Below, in pieces: positions 57,001 through 64,000 of a stretch of DNA of 64,000 nt. Made by a program: the position numbers and the translations under genes. Position 1 is the first letter of the stretch; each line of letters begins with the position of its first letter. Under the pieces are notes generated by a model. That model was not told where the DNA came from, did not search any database, and saw nothing but the letters and a program-made list of their open reading frames with translations. Source of the DNA: Xenorhabdus indica (GTDB taxonomy: Bacteria; Pseudomonadota; Gammaproteobacteria; Enterobacterales; Enterobacteriaceae); assembly GCF_014467235.1 (NCBI RefSeq), contig NZ_NKHP01000001.1, positions 94,195 through 158,194 on the forward strand. Reading direction: 5' to 3'.

Positions 57001-60000
57001 GGAGCGTGCCACACAAATCGCGACCCGTTGCTCCGGCTCCACCCCTGACTCAATCAACTGATGCGCCAGCCGGTTAGCGCGGGCATTTAATTCGGCGTAA
57101 CTGAGTGTGTGTCCTTGATACTCCAGTGCCGTGGCCTGCGGGGTGCGCTCTGCCTGCTGTTCAAACCACCGATGTATACACAAGGCCGCAGGATACGGGG
57201 TCTCCGTCCTGTTCCAGGTGGTTAATAATAAGGTACGCTCCGTTTGCGGCAGAATTTCTAATGCCCGTACCGGGGTTTCCGGGACTTTTTCCAGCGCGTC
57301 CACCAGACTTTCCAGTGCCTGCTGCATATAGCCCCATATCCGCTCCGGTTCAAACGGCGGCACCACACTTGCCGTCAAGCCCAGCACCTCACCAAAATCC
57401 TCCACCGACAGCCCAAAGGGGTAGTTGGTCCGTTCCTGGCCGTCTAAAAATTCAATGCCTTCAAATGGTTCATCCGACGACGCTGAGAGACTATTGTGCC
57501 GGTAATTGAGCAAAGCGCTAAAGAGCGGCGTACCGCGTTCAACCCCGCTACACTGTTGCGCCAGCGCCAGTGACGCATGCTCATGGGTTAATAATCCCGC
57601 CAGCCGGTGATGGGCGGCCTGCACGCTATCCCGTACCGGGGTGTCATCCATATCCAGCCGTAACGGCAGGGTATTAATAAACAGGCCCATTCCCCCCTCT
57701 GTTCCATCTCCGCCGGTCATACGCCCAAACAGTACGGTGCCGAACACCACATTTTCTTGTCCGCTACTGCGCGCCAACACCTGGGCCCAGGCCAGATGAC
57801 ACAACGCCGCCAGACTCACCCCCTGCTGCCGGGCCTGACGGCGCAAACGGTCATTCAGTTCTGGTGACAGCAGCCGGTAATATTCCCTTTCCTGCGTTCC
57901 ATCCAGATGGACGTCCGCCAGCCCGAATGGCAGGGTCGGCTCCGTCACGTCCGCCAGCATCCCGGTAAAGAAAGCAGTATGGGCTGCCTGACTCACGCCC
58001 AACCGGGCCTGTGCCACCAGATTGCGGAACGGTACGGGCACAGCCAGGCTCTGCTCTTGCCCTGTCAGATAAGCCTGCACTTCACGGTGCATCACTTCCA
58101 CCGTTTCATGGTCACCAATCAGGTGATGGTGCAATTCCAGCAAGCACCAGCGGCCATCGGTTTCCTGCGCCACCACAAAATGCAGTAACGGCGCCTGACT
58201 CAAATCAAGACGATAATGGCGTGGATCAAAACGCTGACTTAACTGGTCCATAACCGGGCCATCAGCCGGATCCAGTGTCAATTCTGTTACGGATAAGGGG
58301 GCCTGACGCCAGACAACCTGCACTGGCACAGACACGCCCTGCCAGATAAAGGCGGTACGTAAAATATCGTGCCGGTCGACTATCCGTTGCATTGCTGCCA
58401 GATAACGATCCAGCAACGCGCGGTCAGAAAATGCGGTCCGGCCACTTAACAGGTAGGTATCTCCTTCCTGTTCCAATACATGGTGGAACAAAATCCCGTC
58501 CTGCAACGGCGATAAGGCATAGATATCCTGAATATTTGCCACGCCGCCCGGCACCTGTCTGACAAGATGGTCAATGTCCGCCTGGGTTAAATCCACCAAC
58601 GGCAACATCGCCGGGGTCAGTTGCTGCGTTTCGGGGGTTATCATATTCGGTGGGATTTCGATAGCCCGGTGCTGCCCCACTGTTTGCGCCAGATCGGACA
58701 ACACCGGCGACCGGAACAACGCCCGCGCTGTCAGTGCTAATCCCTGCTGACGCAGGCGTTCAATCATACGTACCGCAAGCAAGGAGTGCCCCCCCAGCGC
58801 AAAGAAGCTGTCATGACGGCTGATTGGCTCAATACCCAGTAATTCCCCCCAAATCGCTGCCAGCGTCATTTCGGTTGCCCCCTGTGGCGCTTCATACGCC
58901 TGCCGGGCAAAGGCGTCGCCGTCCGGGGCCGGCAAAGCACGGCGATCCAGTTTGCCGTTTGGTGTCAATGGCAACGCGTCCAGACGGACAAAAGCCGCCG
59001 GCACCATATAATCCGGTAACACCGTACTCAGATGAGTACGCAGGTTGTTAACCAGCATTTCATCGGCTTCTGCTGCCCCCGTTTCCGCCACGATATAGGC
59101 CACCAGCCGTTTACCCTGCCCGTCATCCCATGCCAGCACGATCGTCTCCTTCACCGCCGGGTGTTCCAGCAAGCGGGTTTCAATTTCTCCCGGCTCAATG
59201 CGGAAGCCGCGGATTTTCACCTGCTGGTCGTTACGGCCCAAGAATTCCAGGCTACCATCCGACTGGTAACGGGCCATATCGCCGGTGCGGTACATCCGGG
59301 CACCTGAGACAGGGCTAAAGGGATCGGGGATAAACCGTGCTTCACTTAAAATTGGCTGATTCAGATACCCCCGCGCTACCCCTACACCACCGATATAGAT
59401 TTCCCCCACACCGCCTAACGGCACCGGTTGCCCGTGGCTGTCCAGCAGGTAAATGCAGGTATTGCTGAGCGGCCGGCCGATAGAACGGTCATCCTCAGGG
59501 GAGACAACTGCTTGACAGGTGGCGGTGACGGTATTTTCCGTTGGGCCATAGGCGTTTAATAACCGCGGACGGTGACCCGCCTGGGCAAACCAATTCTGAA
59601 GGGCTGTTTTTTGCACCGCTTCACTGCCGATAATAACCAGCCGGAGCGCGTCCGGCAGCACTAATCCCGGTTCTCTGGCAGCCAGTTCAGACCAGAATAA
59701 TGTCGGCAGAAACAGCACCGTAATACGGTTTTCGCGGGTTAAGGTAATAAATTCCGGTATGGATGACAGCCAGCTATCATCGCGGATCACCAGCGTGGCG
59801 CCATGACATAATGAGGAGAAACACTCCTCAACGGCGACATCAAAGGCAAACGCCGCAAACTGCAACACCCGGTCCTGCGCCGTCACACCATACCGTTCAT
59901 TGACGCCCAGCGTGCGGTGATAAATCGCCTGATGCTCGACCATCACCCCTTTTGGCTGCCCGGTAGAGCCGGAGGTGTAAATCACATAGGCCAGATTTTG

Positions 60001-63000
60001 CGGTGTTAACGTGGTAACCCGTGGGTTACTGTCCGGTTGATCCGGCAACATCGCCGGATCCAGTACCGTCAACCCGGCCAGTACCTCATCACTCAGTGCA
60101 GCTTGCCCGGCCCGGTCTGCCACTACCACGGATGGCGTGCTATCACTCAGGATATAGATCAGACGCTCTGCCGGATAGGTTGTGTCGAGTGGCACATAAG
60201 CCCCACCGGCTTTCAGTACCGCCAACAGGGACACTACCATGGCCGGTGAGCGTGTCACACAAATCGCGACCCGTTGCTCCGGCCCGATCCCTAACGCAAT
60301 CAACTGATGGGACAGCCGGTTAGCCCAGGCATTGAGTTCGGCGTAACTGAAGGTTTGTCCTTGATATTCCAGTGCTATGGCCTGCGGAGTGTTCTGTACC
60401 TGCAGTTCAAATAACTGATGAATACATAACGCCGCAGGATACGGGGTTTCCGTCCTGTTCCAGGTGGTTAATAATAAGGTACGCTCTGTTTGCGGCAGAA
60501 TGTCCAATGCCCGCACTGGCATAGCCGGGGTGTGCTCCAGCGCGTCCGCCAGACTTTCCAGTGCCTGCTGCATATAGCCCCATATCCGCTCTGGCTCAAA
60601 CGGCGGCACCACACTTGCCGTCAAGCCCAGCGCCTCACCAAAATCCTCCACCGACAGCCCAAAGGGGTAGTTGGTGCGTTCCTGGCCGTCTAAAAATTCA
60701 ATGCCTTCAAATGGTTCATCCGACGACGCTGAGAGACTATTGTGCCGGTAATTGAGCAAAGCGCTAAAGAGCGGCGTACCGCGTTCAACCCCGCTACACT
60801 GTTGCGCCAGCGCCAATGACGCATGCTCATGGGCAAGTAATCCCGCCAGCCGGTGATGGACGGCCTGTACGCTGTCTTGTACCGGGGTGTCATCCATATC
60901 CAGCCGTAACGGCAGAGTATTAATAAACAAGCCCATTCCTCCCTCTGTTCCTTCGCCGCTGGTCATACGTCCAAATAATACGGTGCCGAACACCACTCTT
61001 TCTTGTCCGCTACTGCGCGCCAACACCTGAGCCCAGGCCAGATGACACAACGCCGCCAAACTGACCCCCTGCTGCCGGGCCTGACGGCGCAGACGGTCAT
61101 TCAGTTCCGGTGTCAGCAGCCGGTAACATTCTCTTTCCTGCGTTCCATCCAGATGGACGTCCGCCAGCCCGAATGGCAGGGTCGGCTCCGTCACGTCCGC
61201 CAGCATCTCGGTAAAGAAACGGGTATAGGCTGCCTGACTGACGCCCAACCGGGCCTGCGCCACCAGATTACGGAACGGCACCGGCGCAGGCAGGCTTGCC
61301 TCTTGCCCTGTCAGGTAAGCCTGCACTTCACGGTGCATCACTTCCAGCGTTTCATGGTCACCAATCAGGTGATGCAGTAATTGCAGGGCAATCCAACGGC
61401 CATCCGTTTCCTGCGCCACCACAAAGCGCAATAATGGTGCATCGCTCAGGTTAAGACGATAATGACTGACGTTAAAACGGGCCGCCAATTGGCGGCTCAC
61501 GGGTCCCTCTGCCGGATCCAGTATCAGTTCAGTCACGGATAAGAGGGCGTGACGCCAGACAACCTGTACTGGCACGGACACCCCTTGCCAGATAAAGGCG
61601 GTGCGTAAAATATCATGACGGTCAATCATCCGTTGCATTGCTGCCAGATAACGATCCAGCAAAGACCGATCAGCAAACGCCATCTGACCACTTAACAGGT
61701 AAGTATCCCCTTCTTGTGCCAGTAAATGGTGGAATAAGATCCCGTCCTGCAACGGCGATAAGGCATAGATATCCTGAATATTTGCCACGCCGCCCGGCAC
61801 CTGTCCTACAATGTAGTCAATATCCGCCTGCGTTAAATCCACCAGCGGTAACATCGCCGGAGTCAGTTGTTTTGTCGCGGGGGTAATCACATTCGGCGGA
61901 ATTTCGATGGCCTGATGCTGCCTCACTGTTTGCGCCAGATCGGACAACACGGGCGACCGGAACAACGCCCGCGCTGTCAGTGCTAATCCCTGCTGACGCA
62001 GGCGTTCAATCATACGTACCGCAAGCAAGGAGTGGCCCCCCAGCGCAAAGAAACTGTCATGGCGGCTGACCTGCTCCATACCGAGTAATTCACGCCAAAT
62101 CGCCGCCAACGTCATTTCGGTTTCTCCCTGCGGGGCTGCATAGACTTGCCGGGCAAAGGCATCTTCATCCGGTGCCGGCAATGCCCGGCGATCCAGCTTA
62201 CCGTTTAGCGTTAAGGGAAACGCATCCAGACGCACAAAAGCCGCTGGCACCATATAATCCGGTAAAGTCGCGCTCAAATGCGTTCTCAGGCTGTTCGCCA
62301 GTTCCTTCTCCTCTTGCGCAACCACATAAGCCACCAGCCATTTTTCAGCGCCATCACCCAGTGCCAGTACTGCCGCCTCACGCACTGCCGGATACTCTGT
62401 CAGCCGGGTTTCAATTTCCTCAGGTTCAATACGGAAACCGCGAATTTTCATCTGCTGGTCATTACGGCCGAGGAACTCCAGATTGCTGTCTAGCCGGTAA
62501 CGCGCCAAATCTCCGGTGCGGTACATTCGCGCATCTGGGGTATCATTAAACGGATCGATAAGGAACCGTTCGGCCGTTAACTCAGGTCGGTTCAGATAGC
62601 CACAGGCTACGCCGTCTCCCCCCACATAAATCTCACCAGTCACCCCCAACGGTACGGGCTGACCATGACTATCCAACAAATAAACCCGGGTATTGGCGAT
62701 AGGCCGGCCAATGGGGAGCCGGATCATGCCCTCTTCCAGTGCCTCAATAGGATACATTGTTGTAAAGGTAGTGCCTTCTGTCGGGCCATAAGCCTGCAAC
62801 AGTTGTTGCGGTGGACGATGTTTCAGTACTTGAGCAATCAGCGGTAAGTCGGGGATATCACCGCCAAAAATCAGCGTTTTTATCTGCGGCAGCACCGGGG
62901 ACAACTCTACCACCAGCCGGTTAAATAGCCCGATGGTCAGCCACAAGATCGTGATACGATGGGTCTGCAAAGCCCGGACTAACTCCGCCGACGTCAATAA

Positions 63001-64000
63001 AGTGGTGTGATCAATGACTACCAATGCCCCTCCGTTGAGCAACGGCGCCCAGACTTCAAAGGTACTGGCATCAAACGCCGGATTCGCGGTAAAAGCCACT
63101 CGATCATCCTGCTCAATGGCCGCGTAACCATTATTGATGACCAGCCGAACCACGGCACGATGTGGCACCAGCACGCCTTTTGGTGTCCCGGTGGAACCGG
63201 AGGTGTACATGATATAGGCCAATGCCGTGCTGGCACACGGTAAGTCAGGGTTAATACTATTTTTCTCGTTGGCTTGCTCACTCGTCGTCTTATCCTCATC
63301 GGAAAGACGAAGCAGCGGTACAATCAGGTTAGCCGGGATCGCTGTCTGTGTATCGGTGAGTAACAGTTTGGCAGTACAGTCATTGATCAGCCAGTTTTTC
63401 CGCTCATCGGGCATCCTGGGATCGAGGGGAACGTAAGCTGCACCGGCTTTAAGCACGGCCAGTTGCGCCACGACCAGCATGATGGAGCGCTCAAACAGCA
63501 GCACAATAGGATCGCCGGGGCAAACACCTTGTCTGATTAACTGATGAGCCAACTGATTCGCCTGTGTATTCAGCTCACTGTAGTTCAGGACCTTATCGCC
63601 CGCTATCAGGGCTGTCGCTTGCGGCGTTTTTACCACCTGCTGTTCAAACAATTGATGAATACACAAGGCCGCAGGATACGGGGTTTCCGTTGTGTTCCAG
63701 GTAGTTAATAATAAAGTCCGCTCCGCTTGTGGCAAGATATTCAATGCCCGTACCGGGGTTTCCGGGGCTTGTTCCAGTGCGTCCACCAGACTTTCCAGTG
63801 CCTGCTGCATATAACCGCATACTCGTTCCGGATCAAACGGCTGAACAACCTGAACTGTCAAGCCCAGTGCCTCACTAAAGTCTTCCACCGACAGCACAAT
63901 GGGGTAGTTGGTTCGCTCTTGTCCGTCCAATAACTCAACCCCCTCCAGCGTATTATCCAACTGGTTCGATTGATCATTGTGCCGATAATTTAACAGGGCA
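54073..64000 (-). CDS. Giant NRPS ending in a condensation domain; 5' end outside window
   Basis: The frame is open to the right edge; a TTG at 63960 is not the start, because condensation-domain residues (ALLNYRHND) precede it. Visible order with rough coordinates: C (partial, to 63,750), A-T (63,700-62,030), dual C/E (61,900-60,550), A-T (60,430-58,780), dual C/E (58,650-57,300), A-T (57,180-55,550), C (55,400-54,075). The dual C/E domains have FHHLLAQEGDTYLL or FHHVLEQEGDTYLL plus HHLIGDH; the last C has HHIISDGWS and is LCL type. Pocket residues: first A DAFWIGATF (Val-like); second and third both DVEFIGAVT, not assigned (the Glu could suit a basic side chain). The stop falls at the natural C-A linker, so the protein lacks A, T and thioesterase after the last C. 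Release by amine condensation, as in rhabdopeptide synthetases, or transfer to another protein are the options. The DNA looks more GC-rich than the rsx region. Confidence 0.93.
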   Translation of the reverse strand, partial: ALLNYRHNDQSNQLDNTLEGVELLDGQERTNYPIVLSVEDFSEALGLTVQVVQPFDPERVCGYMQQALESLVDALEQAPETPVRALNILPQAERTLLLTTWNTTETPYPAALCIHQLFEQQVVKTPQATALIAGDKVLNYSELNTQANQLAHQLIRQGVCPGDPIVLLFERSIMLVVAQLAVLKAGAAYVPLDPRMPDERKNWLINDCTAKLLLTDTQTAIPANLIVPLLRLSDEDKTTSEQANEKNSINPDLPCASTALAYIMYTSGSTGTPKGVLVPHRAVVRLVINNGYAAIEQDDRVAFTANPAFDASTFEVWAPLLNGGALVVIDHTTLLTSAELVRALQTHRITILWLTIGLFNRLVVELSPVLPQIKTLIFGGDIPDLPLIAQVLKHRPPQQLLQAYGPTEGTTFTTMYPIEALEEGMIRLPIGRPIANTRVYLLDSHGQPVPLGVTGEIYVGGDGVACGYLNRPELTAERFLIDPFNDTPDARMYRTGDLARYRLDSNLEFLGRNDQQMKIRGFRIEPEEIETRLTEYPAVREAAVLALGDGAEKWLVAYVVAQEEKELANSLRTHLSATLPDYMVPAAFVRLDAFPLTLNGKLDRRALPAPDEDAFARQVYAAPQGETEMTLAAIWRELLGMEQVSRHDSFFALGGHSLLAVRMIERLRQQGLALTARALFRSPVLSDLAQTVRQHQAIEIPPNVITPATKQLTPAMLPLVDLTQADIDYIVGQVPGGVANIQDIYALSPLQDGILFHHLLAQEGDTYLLSGQMAFADRSLLDRYLAAMQRMIDRHDILRTAFIWQGVSVPVQVVWRHALLSVTELILDPAEGPVSRQLAARFNVSHYRLNLSDAPLLRFVVAQETDGRWIALQLLHHLIGDHETLEVMHREVQAYLTGQEASLPAPVPFRNLVAQARLGVSQAAYTRFFTEMLADVTEPTLPFGLADVHLDGTQERECYRLLTPELNDRLRRQARQQGVSLAALCHLAWAQVLARSSGQERVVFGTVLFGRMTSGEGTEGGMGLFINTLPLRLDMDDTPVQDSVQAVHHRLAGLLAHEHASLALAQQCSGVERGTPLFSALLNYRHNSLSASSDEPFEGIEFLDGQERTNYPFGLSVEDFGEALGLTASVVPPFEPERIWGYMQQALESLADALEHTPAMPVRALDILPQTERTLLLTTWNRTETPYPAALCIHQLFELQVQNTPQAIALEYQGQTFSYAELNAWANRLSHQLIALGIGPEQRVAICVTRSPAMVVSLLAVLKAGGAYVPLDTTYPAERLIYILSDSTPSVVVADRAGQAALSDEVLAGLTVLDPAMLPDQPDSNPRVTTLTPQNLAYVIYTSGSTGQPKGVMVEHQAIYHRTLGVNERYGVTAQDRVLQFAAFAFDVAVEECFSSLCHGATLVIRDDSWLSSIPEFITLTRENRITVLFLPTLFWSELAAREPGLVLPDALRLVIIGSEAVQKTALQNWFAQAGHRPRLLNAYGPTENTVTATCQAVVSPEDDRSIGRPLSNTCIYLLDSHGQPVPLGGVGEIYIGGVGVARGYLNQPILSEARFIPDPFSPVSGARMYRTGDMARYQSDGSLEFLGRNDQQVKIRGFRIEPGEIETRLLEHPAVKETIVLAWDDGQGKRLVAYIVAETGAAEADEMLVNNLRTHLSTVLPDYMVPAAFVRLDALPLTPNGKLDRRALPAPDGDAFARQAYEAPQGATEMTLAAIWGELLGIEPISRHDSFFALGGHSLLAVRMIERLRQQGLALTARALFRSPVLSDLAQTVGQHRAIEIPPNMITPETQQLTPAMLPLVDLTQADIDHLVRQVPGGVANIQDIYALSPLQDGILFHHVLEQEGDTYLLSGRTAFSDRALLDRYLAAMQRIVDRHDILRTAFIWQGVSVPVQVVWRQAPLSVTELTLDPADGPVMDQLSQRFDPRHYRLDLSQAPLLHFVVAQETDGRWCLLELHHHLIGDHETVEVMHREVQAYLTGQEQSLAVPVPFRNLVAQARLGVSQAAHTAFFTGMLADVTEPTLPFGLADVHLDGTQEREYYRLLSPELNDRLRRQARQQGVSLAALCHLAWAQVLARSSGQENVVFGTVLFGRMTGGDGTEGGMGLFINTLPLRLDMDDTPVRDSVQAAHHRLAGLLTHEHASLALAQQCSGVERGTPLFSALLNYRHNSLSASSDEPFEGIEFLDGQERTNYPFGLSVEDFGEVLGLTASVVPPFEPERIWGYMQQALESLVDALEKVPETPVRALEILPQTERTLLLTTWNRTETPYPAALCIHRWFEQQAERTPQATALEYQGHTLSYAELNARANRLAHQLIESGVEPEQRVAICVARSPSMIISLLAVLKAGGAYVPLDITYPAERLAYILNDSAPSVILADRAGQSILGDKVLAEWAVLDPTVLPDQPDSNPQVSTLTPQNLAYVIYTSGSTGQPKGVMVEHQAIYHRTLGVNERYGVTAQDRVLQFAAFAFDVAVEECFSSLCHGATLVIRDDSWLASMPEFITLVRENRITVLFLPTLFWSELAAREPGLVLPDVLRLVIIGSEAVQKKALQDWFAQAGHRPRLLDAYGPTENTVTATCQEVFSSDDDRSIGRPLSNTRIYLLDSHGQPVPLGGVGEIYIGGVGVARGYLNQPGLSEARFIPDPFSPVSGARMYRTGDMARYRPDGSLEFLGRNDQQVKIRGFRIEPGEIETRLLTHPAVQEAVVLARDDGQGKRLVAYIVAEADETLVNRLRTHLSAVLPDYMVPAAFVRLDSFPQTPNGKLDRRSLPAPDGDAFVRQIYEAPQGEMEIALAAIWQEVLGVEQISRHDNFFALGGHSLLAMQVMNRIAALEMDLPLSELFNSPSLAALAEKLHIRFDQQSTLPPILPVSREGGLPLSFVQERMWLLTQFKGASEHYNMPLVLHLRGQLDIAAWQQALDVLFARHEALRSVFVSVDGQPQVRLLAADRGLPLVHHDLRGCQDAETELKRLRTEEVYAPFDLSQGPLVRTRLIQLADDDYQFLLTQHHIISDGWSVKVLIDELNSLYTAFLAGQPNPLPVLAIQYPDYAVWQRQWFSSEHMQKQVDYWRTALADAPTLLNLPTDRPRPSEQSFAGQVLPINLNVELITALKRLSVQHNVTLFMTLLSAWTVVLSRLSGQEDIIVGTHSSGRSRQEVEPLIGFFVNTLALRTRVSGELTVAELLAQVRQTTLAAQAHQDLPFEQMMEIVQPSRQLDHIPLCQVVFAWQDYEDSDWTLPGLTASSIAHDLNITNYDLEIEFFEENGIVAGAVSYATALFDQSTIERHIDYLLTVLQIMVDNPQQRIREIVVSL
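55700..62150 (-). repeat. Near-identical module duplication in the right NRPS, period 3246 bp
   Basis: The last two A-T-C/E units match over long runs of identical DNA; the same bases appear at 56042 and 59288 and at 56561 and 59807, in both cases 3246 bp (1082 codons) apart. Both A domains have the same substrate pocket. The stretches near 56,560-56,700 and 59,807-59,950 are almost free of differences, which suggests a recent duplication or ongoing gene conversion. Confidence 0.85.

Noticed and set aside
59032..63933. Many plus-strand open frames of 60-140 codons opposite the NRPS genes
   Set aside because: They have odd residue composition, no ribosome sites and recur at matching places opposite each A, C or T domain; they are antisense shadows.
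63958..63960. TTG as start of the right NRPS
   Set aside because: Condensation-domain residues continue upstream in the same frame to the window edge; the true start is outside.
1..64000. CRISPR arrays, tRNA and rRNA genes, prophage
   Set aside because: I saw no regularly spaced direct repeats, no tRNA-like cloverleaf with a CCA end and no phage genes in the reading; a dedicated scan was not possible.

Overview
The window comes from an entomopathogenic enterobacterium of the Photorhabdus/Xenorhabdus type (Morganellaceae). The reasons are an E. coli-like chromosomal backbone with close orthologues (mlc, tus, fumC, manA, ydgA, add, ydgJ, ydgK, rsxABCDGE, nth), moderate to low GC with AT-rich intergenic DNA, and several large NRPS genes using dual condensation/epimerisation domains. 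The backbone is the replication-terminus neighbourhood: tus is present, with a perfect Ter site (38087-38103) in its promoter region. The species cannot be fixed from sequence reading alone.

Layout. (1) 1-13739, minus strand: a giant NRPS gene running off the left edge, with visible order A-T / CE-A-T / C-A-T / CE-A-T / C-A(partial). Three or four A domains carry valine-type pockets and the D/L pattern predicted from condensation-domain types alternates strictly. (2) 13740-15071: an AT-rich, gene-poor spacer with an ISAs1-like transposase remnant and a strong hairpin. (3) 15072-23428: a translationally coupled pair, a bimodular NRPS (Cstart-A(Ser)-T-C-A(Pro-like)-T-TE) and an FAD monooxygenase. 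This is the gene pair known for bacterial pyrrolizidine alkaloids (PxaA/PxaB of Xenorhabdus). (4) 23988-31215: a minus-strand amine/GABA catabolic operon (aminobutyraldehyde dehydrogenase-like, double SnoaL-like protein, GntR regulator, soluble Cache-domain protein, GABA aminotransferase-like, a DUF805 membrane protein, and an FAD amine-oxidase-like enzyme with a twin-arginine signal). (5) 31216-33311: a small mosaic with two gene remnants cut at one breakpoint, a GNAT acetyltransferase, an unknown small protein and a VOC protein.

(6) 33454-54022: backbone genes ydfG, ynfB, ynfD, a shortened bioD2, mlc, an IprA/YaiV-like regulator, Ter-tus, fumC, manA, ydgA, add, a YfeH-like transporter, ydgJ, ydgK, rsxABCDGE and nth. 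Compared with E. coli the block is contracted: fumA, blr, cnu and speG are absent from their usual places. Convergent gene pairs are separated by clear intrinsic terminators. (7) 54073-64000, minus strand: a second giant NRPS running off the right edge, visible as C(partial)-A-T-CE-A-T-CE-A-T-C. It ends exactly after an intact condensation domain, without A, T or thioesterase, and contains a near-identical 3246-bp module duplication.

The most interesting material is the pyrrolizidine-type locus, the C-terminated NRPS, the alternating D/L valine-rich NRPS with its 6399-bp bimodule repeat, and the polyamine/GABA-type operon with an apparently exported oxidase. All domain calls, substrate codes and families are read by eye from translated sequence. 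No database search was run.
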